Numbered from the stretch's first letter, positions 35,841-43,283 are shown. The stretch: DNA of 64,000 nt from Streptomyces sp. NBC_00083 (GCF_026343295.1 NZ_JAPELY010000001.1:434001-498000), one strand, 5' to 3'. The notes: a model not told the origin generated them from the sequence alone. Numbers and translations: made by a program.

Positions 35841-36127
35841 TCAGGCAACTTCGTCTCGCTCGGTGGGGTCGTCCGCGCCGGGGGTCGGCATGCTTGCGAT
35901 GGCTGCCCGTCCGCGCTGCTCGGCTCCTTCGAAGATGTAGTGGTAGTGCTCGCGAATACTGGGTGAGGTTCGCGCGGAGTACAGCGAAGGTATTGGAACT
36001 CCCAAAGAACCACGGCGTGTGGGGGCCGGAGAGCCTGTTGTTCCCGAACGTCACCCGGACCGGATGCGTGTACGCCTCGTACTTCTACCGGCAGATCTGG
36101 CTGCCAGCGACAGACCGTTCTGCGTCC
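35841..36127 (-). pseudogene. Decayed minus-strand gene fragment, family unrecognised
   Basis: Reading from 36127 leftwards, one frame gives ...SVAGSQICR, a TAG at 36087-36085, then KYEAYTHPVRVTFGNN, HTPWFFGSSNTFAVLRANL and TQYSR. Near 35949-35956 coding passes to another frame, REHYHYIFEGAEQRGRAAIAS, which runs to a TGA at 35843-35841. A two-base loss in a CGCGCG run would explain the shift. The amino-acid sequence looks protein-like in both parts. The 5' portion ends exactly at the inverted-repeat element at 36128, so it seems to have been truncated by that element. The product is unknown. Confidence 0.55.
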
Positions 36128-36538
36128 CTAGTGCTCTGACCGCAAAGGTCCACCTGGTTTGCTGCACTCCTGGTGGGGTCTTTTCCTGGGCTCGTTCTCG
36201 ATCTCGGCAGAGAGCACGACCATGTTGTGCAGATGCGTGTAGTACCTGGCCGCGTACTCGTCTTCGATCGATGGAATGACCTTTGCGAACGCCGACGTCA
36301 GCCTTGTCAGGCGCACGCGGGCCTGTTCGCTGCTGAACAAGCCTTCGTGGACGCAGGCGGCGTAGTCATAGGCGTCCGAGTCGAGCATCACCATGTCCCA
36401 GCCCTCGACGTCCAAGCCGCGGAAGCCGGGTGGGAACGGCCTGACCATGTGCTCTGCCATCATCTGTGCAAGAACGTCGAGCTTCTCATCAAGCATGGGG
36501 AGATCCTGCCAGGCAACTCGGCGAACCTTTGCGGGCAC
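36128..36538 (-). CDS. Hypothetical acidic protein inside the inverted-repeat element
   Basis: This 136-residue protein has its TAG stop formed by the left terminal repeat and its GTG start (36538) inside the right one. ATG 36496, with AGGAT upstream, is an alternative start. Core motifs are HMVRPFPPGFRGLDVEGWDM, VMLDSDAYDYAACVHEGLF and SIEDEYAARYYTHLHNMVVL, a pattern I associate with uncharacterised Streptomyces proteins of accessory regions. There is no membrane segment. The last 8 residues (GGPLRSEH) are encoded by the inverted repeat. The function is unknown. Confidence 0.75.
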   Translation of the reverse strand: MPAKVRRVAWQDLPMLDEKLDVLAQMMAEHMVRPFPPGFRGLDVEGWDMVMLDSDAYDYAACVHEGLFSSEQARVRLTRLTSAFAKVIPSIEDEYAARYYTHLHNMVVLSAEIENEPRKRPHQECSKPGGPLRSEH

Positions 36539-36546
36539 AGCACTAG
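36128..36546. mobile_element. Non-autonomous element with 27-bp imperfect terminal inverted repeats
   Basis: The left end (36128-36154) and right end (36546-36520, reverse strand) agree at 23 of 27 positions: CTAGTGCT, then TG, then CCGCAAAGGT are shared. CTAG occurs at both extremities and may be the duplicated target or part of the repeat. The 419-bp element carries one protein gene and no transposase, so movement would need a transposase elsewhere in the genome. No citation for the family can be given from memory with certainty. Confidence 0.6.
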
Positions 36547-36549
36547 AGA

Positions 36550-36587
36550 GGCCCCGCCACCCTGAGAAGAGGAAGGGTGACGGGGCC
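36550..36587 (-). terminator. Hairpin after the small-protein operon (first)
   Basis: GGCCCCGCCACCCT (36550-36563) pairs with AGGGTGACGGGGCC (36574-36587) with one mismatch, loop 10 bases. It lies downstream of the small-gene operon that ends at 36779. Confidence 0.55.
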
Positions 36588-36596
36588 GGCCCCTCA

Positions 36597-36629
36597 CCGC
36601 CGCAGGCAGGTACCAGCCGCCTGCGGCGG
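36597..36629 (-). terminator. Hairpin after the small-protein operon (second)
   Basis: CCGCCGCAGGC (36597-36607) pairs perfectly with GCCTGCGGCGG (36619-36629). Together with the preceding hairpin it probably ends minus-strand transcription. Confidence 0.5.
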
Positions 36630-36778
36630 CACCCTATTGGGGCGGACCGGGCCGGGAGCTTGAGCGCGTCTTCTCAGTGAGGGGACACGACCTGTCCCTA
36701 CTCCGGGTTGTCCGGTCGGGGGAATGAGGCCCGCTCCTGCCACATCGCGCCGCCGCGACCATGGAAAGAGCGGGTGTA

Positions 36779-36997
36779 TCAGGCGCCGATCAGGTCGGCG
36801 CAGAAGTGGAGGACCCACATCACGAGGGCCCAGCAACACACCGCCAAGAGGAGTACGACACCGAGGCTGATGTGCACAACGGGGCCCGGGACGTGCTCGG
36901 CGGCTTCCTTTGCGGCCTTCTCCTCCTCCTGCTTCTCCCAACAGGAATGGCAATGGCCGGGCTTGCCAGCCTTGGGTATCTCACCGTCCATATCCAC
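36779..36997 (-). CDS. Small membrane protein with CHSC motif
   Basis: This is a 72-residue protein, last of a five-gene operon. The N-terminal half contains CHSCWEKQEEEKAAKEAAEH, a short metal- or thiol-type motif followed by a charged helix. The C-terminal half is one strong membrane helix (VVHISLGVVLLLAVCCWALVMWVLHF). The start is GTG 36997 or ATG 36991. It overlaps the upstream gene by 17 bases, so expression is coupled. The family is unrecognised. The layout of a short cytosolic zinc-like head and a single helix resembles small membrane effectors, but no function is claimed. Confidence 0.65.
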   Translation of the reverse strand: MDMDGEIPKAGKPGHCHSCWEKQEEEKAAKEAAEHVPGPVVHISLGVVLLLAVCCWALVMWVLHFCADLIGA

Positions 36998-37181
36998 CGT
37001 CCCGATAGGCGTCCGGGATGCACAGGCACGTCCAGTAGTCCCATGCGCCCCCGTTCACCATGTCGATGAACACGCAGTTGCGGACGCCGTGGCACTTGGG
37101 GCAGTGGAGCGAGCCGCCTATGTACGCCTTCTTGAAGAACTCCACGACGTCCGCGTAGCGCGGATCAATCCATTCGGTCAC
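36981..37181 (-). CDS. Small cysteine-rich protein (zinc-ribbon-like)
   Basis: This is a 66-residue protein with LHCPKCHGVRNCVFIDM and a second pair in YWTCLCIPDAY. The arrangement CxxCx5C...CxC suggests one bound zinc. The start GTG 37181 overlaps the preceding stop as GTGA, indicating coupled translation. It is part of the small-gene operon 37826-36779. I do not recognise a family. Frame and GC pattern support a real gene despite its size. Confidence 0.65.
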   Translation of the reverse strand: MTEWIDPRYADVVEFFKKAYIGGSLHCPKCHGVRNCVFIDMVNGGAWDYWTCLCIPDAYRDGGYGR

Positions 37182-37381
37182 GGCGCCTGGCGGTCGAGGA
37201 AGCGGACCACCACACCCCGGCGCCGAACCTCCGCCATGAACGCATACGGGCCGAGGCCACGGGCCCCGGTCGTCACCGTCGCCCCGTTCTCCTGGGCCAC
37301 CTTCAACGCCAGCCGATACAACTCGGCCATCGTCTCGTCAGGACTCAACTCCTCGGGCGTGTAGGGCGCCTGCTGACTCAT
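37178..37381 (-). CDS. Small hypothetical protein
   Basis: This is a 67-residue soluble protein beginning MSQQAPYTPEELSPDETMAE, followed by a helix (LYRLALKVAQENGATV) and an Arg-rich end (EVRRRGVVVRFLDRQAP). The ATG at 37381 shares one base with the upstream TAA stop (TAATG), a typical coupled junction. It is the third gene of the operon. No domain is recognised. Confidence 0.65.
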   Translation of the reverse strand: MSQQAPYTPEELSPDETMAELYRLALKVAQENGATVTTGARGLGPYAFMAEVRRRGVVVRFLDRQAP

Positions 37382-37614
37382 TAGGGCCCGATGTTGTCGA
37401 GGCTCCCGACCCTGATCACATCCGCCAGCTTCGCGGCCAGATCGGCGGGCAACTGCCCCACATCCACCCACGCCGTCCCTCGGCGGTTCACCATCGGCCG
37501 CAGATGCGTGACCTGGGTCTCTCCGGCCCCCATGTCGCTCAGGGCCGTTCTGAGCGTGTCCGTGGCGTCCTGGGCGCGATCCCACGCCGCACGCCACTCC
37601 TGCATGTCCATCAT
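37381..37614 (-). CDS. Small hypothetical protein
   Basis: This is a 77-residue protein: an N-terminal helix (MMDMQEWRAAWDRAQDATDT) and a C-terminal segment with VNRRGTAWVDVGQLPADLAAKL. The frame reads through from 37680, but ATG 37614 near the end of the preceding gene gives a compact overlap. It is the second gene of the operon and has no membrane helix. The family is unknown. Confidence 0.62.
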   Translation of the reverse strand: MMDMQEWRAAWDRAQDATDTLRTALSDMGAGETQVTHLRPMVNRRGTAWVDVGQLPADLAAKLADVIRVGSLDNIGP

Positions 37615-37826
37615 CGACGGCCCCGCTTCGCGTGCGGGTGATTGCGCACCTCCGCCGCAGCGTTGTAGGCACCGCTCCACATGTTGGCCTTCTTTGCCTC
37701 TTCCAGCTCCCTCACGAGTGCCGCGCAGACCCCGCAGCCGTCAGCCGGAGCGCAGTCGTACAGAAAGGCCTCCACCGCCCCAGGCAACTCCACTGGCGGC
37801 TGTGGGTACTTGAATGGAGTAGTCAT
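37611..37826 (-). CDS. Small cysteine-containing hypothetical protein, first gene of the operon
   Basis: This is a 71-residue protein starting MTTPFKYPQPPVELPGAVEA with a CAPADGCGVC cluster (CxxxxxCxxC) that may bind a metal, followed by LVRELEEAKKANMWSGAYNA and a basic tail HAKRGRR. ATG 37826 is preceded by GAGGGGAAG on its strand, a strong ribosome site. The 177-bp gap to the divergent 79-aa gene should hold both promoters. Its function is not recognised. Confidence 0.68.
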   Translation of the reverse strand: MTTPFKYPQPPVELPGAVEAFLYDCAPADGCGVCAALVRELEEAKKANMWSGAYNAAAEVRNHPHAKRGRR

Positions 37827-38003
37827 GGCTTCCCCTCGCGCTTCGTTGCGGTGAGTCCCAGTCTGGGAGGGCCGGTCGAGCCGGAGAAGCGGTGTTGCGG
37901 GATGTTGCACGAGTCCCTTCGTTTGCGTGACCATGGCTGTCCTGCTCCGGCAGAGTGAGTGCCGTGCAACAGCACACAACGACTCTCTCCAGGGAGGCGC
38001 ACT

Positions 38004-38243
38004 GTGGGTTACACCTTCATCGGCAAAGATCCCGAGTCGGGCGAAGAGGGCTGTCCGGCCGTGTGGGTTGGCGACGATGGGCAGTTGCTTGTCCAGGGCC
38101 GCCTTGCGGACGCTGAGGCCCAGTCGCGGACCGTATCGGACTCGCCCCGAGCTGAGGATGAGTCGCTGATCGTTCTGGAACCGAGGATGATCCCGCTTCT
38201 CAAGGAGGCTATTCGTGCCGCAGAGTCCATCGAGGTTCGCTGA
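38004..38243 (+). CDS. 79-residue acidic hypothetical protein upstream of DUF6879
   Basis: This small protein begins MGYTFIGKDPESGEEGCPAV and continues WVGDDGQLLVQGRLADAEAQ, ending in an amphipathic helix RMIPLLKEAIRAAES. GTG 38004 has GGGAGG seven bases upstream. It overlaps the DUF6879 gene by 29 bases. Genes of this type often sit in Streptomyces loci with an HTH/DUF5753 regulator, where other loci have a DUF397 protein; it may play that partner role. It is probably cytoplasmic. Confidence 0.75.
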   Translation: MGYTFIGKDPESGEEGCPAVWVGDDGQLLVQGRLADAEAQSRTVSDSPRAEDESLIVLEPRMIPLLKEAIRAAESIEVR

Positions 38244-38742
38244 ACTCCTCGGCCAGACTCGCCGATATGCGCTCCATCTCGAAACCCGAGATTCCTACGC
38301 GGTGCCCGGCGAGTCGCCCCGGTTCGATGCCTGGCTGTCTGGTGAGCGCACTGATTGGGAGGACCGCGCGTCGTGGTGGGGCAACTGGCACACCATGGTC
38401 AAGGACGCGACAGAACGTGGCGTCGTTGTACGTCGCGCCAGGGTGGTCGGTGAGCCCGTATCGGACTACATCCGGTGGGAACACTTCATCACGTACGGGA
38501 ACGTCGCATGTGGTGAGGAAGTCCGTTGGCTCCCGCGCCGACGGGCGTCGGACCTGTCCCTGCCGGGAAACGACGTGTGGATCTTCGACGACAAGGTCGT
38601 CCAGTTCAATGTGTTCGACGGCAATAGCCGGTGGGTGCACACGGACTTCGCCGAGGACGTGGACCTGATCACGCGGTGCACGGACATGTTCGAAGCCGTC
38701 TGGGAGCGTGCTATCCCGCACGACGAGTACAAGATCGTCTAA
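38215..38742 (+). CDS. DUF6879-family protein
   Basis: This 175-residue protein has features of DUF6879: FAELLGQTRRYALHLETRDSY at the N-terminus, then DWEDRASWWGNWHTMVKDATERGVVVRRARVV, SDYIRWEHFITYGNVACGEEVRWLPR and WIFDDKVVQFNVFDG. Members accompany WhiJ-like HTH regulators in actinomycetes. Their biochemical role is not established. GTG 38215 is used; the overlap with the upstream gene implies coupling. It is followed 18 bases later by the regulator. Confidence 0.85.
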   Translation: MPQSPSRFAELLGQTRRYALHLETRDSYAVPGESPRFDAWLSGERTDWEDRASWWGNWHTMVKDATERGVVVRRARVVGEPVSDYIRWEHFITYGNVACGEEVRWLPRRRASDLSLPGNDVWIFDDKVVQFNVFDGNSRWVHTDFAEDVDLITRCTDMFEAVWERAIPHDEYKIV

Positions 38743-38760
38743 CAGAACAGCGGCCAGTCG

Positions 38761-39621
38761 ATGACCTCTCCACTGTCTACGTCCCAAGCGGCGCACAAGG
38801 CAGTTGCCGAACGCCTCAATCGCATGATGCAGGAGGCTGAGCTATCAGGGGCTCAACTGGCCGCTCTCTGCGGATGGCACAGGGCCAAGACGCATCGCAT
38901 CATCCAGTTGAAAGTCCTGCCCAAGCCTGCCGACATCCGTGCGTGGTGCGCCGCTTGCGGGCGCCTTGGGGAGGCCGATGCGATCATCGAGACCTCACGG
39001 AACGCCAGGAACCTGTACGCCGAGTGGAAACAGGTCTACAAGGCGCGTGGCGGCATGGCTCAGACGCAACGGACCACCAATCTCTACCGCGACACTCAGA
39101 TGTTCCGCGTCTACAGCGGAAACGTCTATCCGGGCACGCTCCAGACACCCGAGTACAGCCGTTCAGTCCTCCGCAAGCTTCAACGCTTCTTCCTCCTGCC
39201 CGATGAGGTGGAGGAGGCCGTCCAGGCCCGCCAGGAGCGTTCCCGCGTTGTCTTGTGCGAAGGTCGTCACGTGCTCTCTGTCGTGATGGAGGAAGCGACC
39301 CTCTACGTGTCGATCCTTCCTGGCAATCTGCACGCCGAACAACTTCGATACATGCTCTCTGTCATGGGGCGTCCGAACGTATCGATCGGGATCATTCCCT
39401 CGGGTGCGTCGCGCGAGATCTGGCCCCTGGAGACCTTCTATGCCTTCGACTCGACCGAGGTCCGTATCGAGACACTGACGGCGCAGGTGAAGGTGACCAG
39501 CGGCCACGAGGTGCAGGAATACCTTCGGGCCTTTGCCTCGCTGTCACGGAGCGCCGTCTACGGCGACGCGGCACGGGAGCTGATCCACAAGGCTGCTCAA
39601 ACCGCTGAGGGAACGGTGTAG
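38761..39621 (+). CDS. WhiJ-like XRE-family regulator with DUF5753
   Basis: This 286-residue protein has an N-terminal HTH (VAERLNRMMQEAELSGAQLA, ALCGWHRAKTHRIIQLKVLP) and the DUF5753 sensor-like domain (YSGNVYPGTLQTPEYSRSVL, EARQERSRVVLCEG-type segment as VQARQERSRVVLCEGRHVLS, RYMLSVMGRPNVSIGIIP, WPLETFYAFDSTEVRIET, VQEYLRAFASLSRSAVYGDAARELI). Such proteins, including WhiJ, influence sporulation and antibiotic production in Streptomyces, often as repressors relieved by a small partner. ATG 38761 is at the end of the operon. The divergent small-gene operon is the natural candidate target. Confidence 0.92.
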   Translation: MTSPLSTSQAAHKAVAERLNRMMQEAELSGAQLAALCGWHRAKTHRIIQLKVLPKPADIRAWCAACGRLGEADAIIETSRNARNLYAEWKQVYKARGGMAQTQRTTNLYRDTQMFRVYSGNVYPGTLQTPEYSRSVLRKLQRFFLLPDEVEEAVQARQERSRVVLCEGRHVLSVVMEEATLYVSILPGNLHAEQLRYMLSVMGRPNVSIGIIPSGASREIWPLETFYAFDSTEVRIETLTAQVKVTSGHEVQEYLRAFASLSRSAVYGDAARELIHKAAQTAEGTV

Positions 39622-39699
39622 GCGTGCAAGCCAGAGCCCTAGAAGCTTGGTGGTGATCATGGGGAAATGCTGGAGGGAGCCGCGCTAGACCGAGTCGAA

Positions 39700-39741
39700 G
39701 AAGGGCCCGCACCCGGTATGTGCCACGGATGCGCGCCCTTC
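39700..39741 (-). terminator. Hairpin after the LAATG surface-protein gene
   Basis: GAAGGGCCCGCACCCG (39700-39715) pairs with CGGATGCGCGCCCTTC (39726-39741) with two mismatches. It lies 18 bases beyond the minus-strand stop at 39759 and also faces the end of the regulator gene. Confidence 0.6.
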
Positions 39742-39758
39742 GGCCCGGGGTGGGGGCG

Positions 39759-41021
39759 TCAGCCCCGGTCGGCGGAGCTGCGGCGGCGGGTGGCGACGAC
39801 CGCTCCCGCGCCGAGCACCACGGCCGCCGCGCCCGCGAGGGCGAGCTGCGGGGTCGCCGAGGACGAGCCCGTCGCGGCCAGGGCGCCGGTGGGCGGGGTG
39901 CCCGTGGTGGTCAGCGGGGTCGAGCCGCCCTGCGCGGTGGGCGTCGAGCCGCCGGACGCGGGCTGCGCGGGCGGCGTCGGCCGGTCCTTGTCCTCGGTCG
40001 GCTGCGGCTTCGCGGCGTCCCCGGCCGGCTTGCTCCCGGCGGGCAGCACCTTGAACTTGTAGCCCTTCATCGGGCCCAGGATGCAGGGGCTGTACGCGTC
40101 GGACGCGTCGCCCGCGATCACCGCGTCGCCGTGGTCCGCCGTGGACGCGGAGTCCACGGTCAGACGGGCCTTCACCTCGATCGAGGAACCGGGCTTGACG
40201 CCGGTCGCGGACGCGACGTGGTTCTCCATCGGCTCCAGGACCTTCCAGACCGTGCCGTCGAGCCACTGCGTCTTGGCGCCCTTCCCCGCGTGGACCTCGA
40301 ACAGCGGGCGCACGTCGAGAGTGCGGTCGGTGCCGTTGGACACCTGGAACGAGAAGTCGACCGAGGAGCCGGCGACGACCTCCGCGGGCAGGCCCTTGAT
40401 CTGCGAGGTCAGCCCCGTCAGGCGCACGCACTCGCCGGCCGCCCTGAGCGCCGCGTCGGCGTCCTTCTTCGCCTTCTCGGCCTTGTCCTTGGCCTCGCTC
40501 GCGGCGTTGCCCTTGCGCAGGGCGGCCATCCGCAGTTCGGTGAGGGCGTCTCCCTCGGTCTTCTTCCTGGCGTCGGCCGCCGTCAGGGCCGTGGCGGCCT
40601 CCTCGGCGGTGGCCTCGGCGTCGGTGACCGCGTTCTGCGCGGCCGCCTTCTCCTCGGCGCTCGCGCTCTCGGGGAGCGCGTCGAGCTTCGCCTTCGCCTC
40701 GGTGACCGCCTTGTCGGCGGTCGCCTTCGCCGCCTTGGCCTCCTCGGCGGCGGCGAGCGCGTCCCGGAAGGGCTTGGCCTCCGGGGCGTCGATCTTCATG
40801 AGTTGGTCGAGGACGGCCTGCTGGTCCTCGTGGGCCTTGAGGGCCGCGTCGTACGCCTTCGCCGCGTCGGCCGCGGCTTTCTCCAGCTCTGCGTACGTGG
40901 GCTTCTGCGCCTGCGCCGCGGGCTTCGCCTCGGCGGCGGACGCGGGGGACACGGAAAGCAGCACGGCCGGGGAGGTCACGGCGGCGGCGACGGTGGTGGC
41001 GAGAATGCGACGGATATTCAA
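39759..41021 (-). CDS. Secreted coiled-coil surface protein with LAATG sortase motif
   Basis: This 420-residue protein has a signal peptide (ending SPASAAEA), an alanine-rich coiled coil of about 170 residues (AYDAALKAHEDQQAV..., EEAKAAKATADKAVTEAKAK), and a beta-domain with FSFQVSNGTDRTLDVRPLFEVH and a cysteine pair. A Pro/Thr/Gly linker, LAATG, a hydrophobic helix and a basic tail (TRRRSSADRG) follow. The domain order is that of a class E sortase substrate. The start is TTG 41021 with AAGGG upstream. It is divergent in function from the adjacent LCP genes but fits a cell-envelope region. The binding partner is unknown. Confidence 0.85.
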   Translation of the reverse strand: MNIRRILATTVAAAVTSPAVLLSVSPASAAEAKPAAQAQKPTYAELEKAAADAAKAYDAALKAHEDQQAVLDQLMKIDAPEAKPFRDALAAAEEAKAAKATADKAVTEAKAKLDALPESASAEEKAAAQNAVTDAEATAEEAATALTAADARKKTEGDALTELRMAALRKGNAASEAKDKAEKAKKDADAALRAAGECVRLTGLTSQIKGLPAEVVAGSSVDFSFQVSNGTDRTLDVRPLFEVHAGKGAKTQWLDGTVWKVLEPMENHVASATGVKPGSSIEVKARLTVDSASTADHGDAVIAGDASDAYSPCILGPMKGYKFKVLPAGSKPAGDAAKPQPTEDKDRPTPPAQPASGGSTPTAQGGSTPLTTTGTPPTGALAATGSSSATPQLALAGAAAVVLGAGAVVATRRRSSADRG

Positions 41022-41269
41022 GTGAGCCCTTTTCTGGGTCCGAAAAGCTGTGCCGTCAGCGCCGCGGATGAGGTCACGCCGCGCGACGGCAGTGATCGTA
41101 TGGCCGCAATTGAGCGAGAGAAAAGGCAGTTGATCCGGGGGTGAAAGTGGTACCTAGCACTCCGGGGGAGTCAATAGGGACATAGGTGGACAGTTGTGCA
41201 GGGTTCCTGTGGTTCTGCTGTGAGCCATGTCATGCGCCCGGGTCCGTCGGATGCCCGGCGTACGGAAAA
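41022..41269. other. Upstream region of the surface-protein gene
   Basis: The 248 bp before the next terminator contain no gene. The part nearest the surface gene should hold its minus-strand promoter and is comparatively AT-rich (about 41080-41190). No defined hairpin was seen. Confidence 0.45.
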
Positions 41270-41306
41270 GGCCCGGCCCGCCGCGTGCAATGCGGCGGGC
41301 CGGGCC
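41270..41306 (-). terminator. Terminator of the first LCP gene
   Basis: A perfect 15-bp stem, GGCCCGGCCCGCCGC (41270-41284) with GCGGCGGGCCGGGCC (41292-41306), has a seven-base loop. It lies 20 bases past the minus-strand stop at 41327. Confidence 0.8.
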
Positions 41307-41326
41307 CGAATACCCTGCGGGGCGGC

Positions 41327-42619
41327 CTACTTGACCGTCACCGCGTCGTCGTTCTTCAGCTCCTTGACCAACTGCGCCACCTTGGTCTTGTCCCAGAGCA
41401 GCGAGGTCTGCGGGCCGTCGCCCGCCACCGGCATGTTCATCGAGATGCCGTCGCCGCTCGTGATGCCCTTCATCGCCCAGAACATCGACCCCAGATCGAA
41501 CAGGCTCATGTCCTTGTCGACGATCAGGGTGTCGAGGCCCGCGCCCATCACCGGATACAGCTTGAAAGGATTGAGCAGGGTGGTCGGCGTCGCCGTCTGG
41601 CTGGCGAGCGCGGAGAGGAACTTCTGCTGGTTCTTCGTGCGCTCCAGGTCACCGGCGGCATATCCGTGCCGGTTGCGGACGAACGCGAGGGCCTGCTGGC
41701 CGTCGAGGGTCTGCTTGCCCTTCTTGAAGTCCGCGCCGGAGTCCTTGTCCTTGATGTCCTGCGGAATGTCGATGTCCACTCCGCCGACCGCGTCCACGAT
41801 GTTCGCGAATCCCGCGAAGCCGATTTCCGCGTAGTGGTCGATGTGCAGCCCGGTGTTCGCCTCGATGGTGCGGACGAGGAGTTCGGGGCCGTCGATGGAG
41901 AACGCCGCGTTCAGCTTGTTCTTGCCCTTGGCCGGGATCATGTGACCGCTCTCGGATCCCTTGAAGTTCGGGATCGTCACCCATGAGTCGCGCGGCAGCG
42001 AAACCATGGTGTTCCCGTTGTCGCCGGTGTGCAGCAGGATCATCGAGTCCGTGCGCTTGCCGTCGGCCGAGCCGGTGTGCAGCTTCTTCTTCTCGTCGGC
42101 GGACATGCCGTCGCGGGAGTCGGAGCCGACGATCAGGTAATTGGTGCCCTTGCCCGCGTCGGGCCGGTCTATGACCTTGGACAGGTCGACCTCGCGGCGC
42201 ACCTTGCCGTCCGCCCAGAAGTACGTGGCGACCGACGTGACCAGGAGCACGACCACCAGGGACAGCACGCCGACCGTGATGCGCTTGCGCCAGTTCGGCG
42301 GCGCCCCCGGCCTGCGCCCGCCCCCGCCGCCGGGGCGGCCGGGGCCGCCGGGTCCCGCAGGACCCCGGCCCGCGGGGCTGCCGTAGACGTGGCCCTCGCT
42401 GTAGCCGTTGTCGTACGAGCCCTGGGCGGGCACGCCGCTCTGGCCGTACGGGGGCTGTCCGTACCCGTCGTCGTAGCCGGGCTGCTGCTGGGGGACGGGG
42501 CGCTGGACGTGCCGCATCCGGCGCGCGCCCTCGGGCTGCGCGGCGGAGCTGCCGCGGCCGTAGGCGTCGCGGTCACCGGTTCCGCGGGCATTGCTGCCGG
42601 CGTCGGGCCAATCGTTCAT
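41327..42619 (-). CDS. LytR-CpsA-Psr (LCP) glycopolymer ligase
   Basis: This 430-residue protein has a cytoplasmic Gly/Pro/Tyr-rich N-terminus of about 110 residues, one membrane helix (VGVLSLVVVLLVTSVATYF), and an extracellular LCP domain with TNYLIVGSDSRDGMSADEK, TDSMILLHTGDNGNTMVSLPRDSWVTIP, KLNAAFSIDGPELLVRTIEANTGLHIDHYAEIGF, and ALAFVRNRHGYAAGDLERTKNQQ. LCP enzymes move undecaprenyl-linked glycans onto peptidoglycan. ATG 42619 is chosen; ATG 42631 adds four residues. It lacks the C-terminal LytR_C domain present in the next three paralogues. Confidence 0.93.
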   Translation of the reverse strand: MNDWPDAGSNARGTGDRDAYGRGSSAAQPEGARRMRHVQRPVPQQQPGYDDGYGQPPYGQSGVPAQGSYDNGYSEGHVYGSPAGRGPAGPGGPGRPGGGGGRRPGAPPNWRKRITVGVLSLVVVLLVTSVATYFWADGKVRREVDLSKVIDRPDAGKGTNYLIVGSDSRDGMSADEKKKLHTGSADGKRTDSMILLHTGDNGNTMVSLPRDSWVTIPNFKGSESGHMIPAKGKNKLNAAFSIDGPELLVRTIEANTGLHIDHYAEIGFAGFANIVDAVGGVDIDIPQDIKDKDSGADFKKGKQTLDGQQALAFVRNRHGYAAGDLERTKNQQKFLSALASQTATPTTLLNPFKLYPVMGAGLDTLIVDKDMSLFDLGSMFWAMKGITSGDGISMNMPVAGDGPQTSLLWDKTKVAQLVKELKNDDAVTVK

Positions 42620-42700
42620 ACGGTCCAGCATGCACGGCGGCCCCCCGCCCCTGACAGAGCGGGGGTGATTTCGGGGCAGGGCTGTTGCAAGGCTGATGCA

Positions 42701-42730
42701 ATGAGCCCGAAAGCGTCCGGCGCCTAAAGT
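42701..42730 (+). promoter_or_regulatory. Candidate promoter giving a leaderless thioesterase mRNA
   Basis: TAAAGT (42725-42730) is a good -10 hexamer only seven bases before the ATG at 42738. ATGAGC (42701-42706), 18 bp upstream, may act as a weak -35. No ribosome site precedes the ATG, so transcription would start at or next to the start codon. Confidence 0.35.
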
Positions 42731-42737
42731 AGTACGC

Positions 42738-43262
42738 ATGACTGATCTTCCGGGCAAGCCGACCTCGGCCTCCCGAACCACCCTGAGCCACATCATGACC
42801 ACCCACGACACCAACCTCCTCGGCACGGTGCACGGCGGCGTGATCATGAAACTGGTGGACGACGCCGCGGGCGCGGTCGCCGGACGCCACTCGGGCGGGC
42901 CCGCCGTCACCGCCTCCATGGACGAGATGGCGTTCCTCATGCCGGTCAGGGTCGGCGACCTGGTGCATGTGAAGGCCCAGGTCAACTGGACGGGCCGGTC
43001 CTCCATGGAGGTCGGCGTACGCGTCCTCGCCGAGCGCTGGAACGAGTCGACCCCGGCCCAGCAGGTGGGCTCCGCCTACCTCGTCTTCGCGGCCGTCGAC
43101 GCCGACGGCAAGCCCCGTCGGGTGCCGCCCGTGCTCCCCGAGACCGAGCGGGACGAGCGCCGCTACCAGGAGGCCCAGATCCGCCGCACGCACCGGCTCG
43201 CCCGGCGCCGCGCGATCATGGACCTGCGCGAGAAGCGCGCCGCCGAGGGCCTGGACGACTAG
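42738..43262 (+). CDS. Acyl-CoA thioesterase (hotdog fold)
   Basis: This 174-residue single-hotdog thioesterase hydrolyses acyl-CoA. The signature is NLLGTVHGGVIMKLVDDAAGAVAGRHSGG with the conserved Asp, followed by VTASMDEMAFLMPVRVGDLVHV and GSAYLVFAAVDADGKPRRVPPV. A basic C-terminal helix (RRTHRLARRRAIMDLREKR) is typical of the actinobacterial group. It lies divergent from the first LCP gene and convergent with the second. No link to the glycan genes is evident; it is probably housekeeping. Confidence 0.93.
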   Translation: MTDLPGKPTSASRTTLSHIMTTHDTNLLGTVHGGVIMKLVDDAAGAVAGRHSGGPAVTASMDEMAFLMPVRVGDLVHVKAQVNWTGRSSMEVGVRVLAERWNESTPAQQVGSAYLVFAAVDADGKPRRVPPVLPETERDERRYQEAQIRRTHRLARRRAIMDLREKRAAEGLDD

Positions 43263-43283
43263 TCGCCCGATCCGGTCCGAAGG

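Noticed and set aside
35641..39758. Complete integrative element (ICE or prophage)
   Set aside because: No integrase, tRNA target, or matching direct repeats at both ends were found, although the region is clearly accessory.
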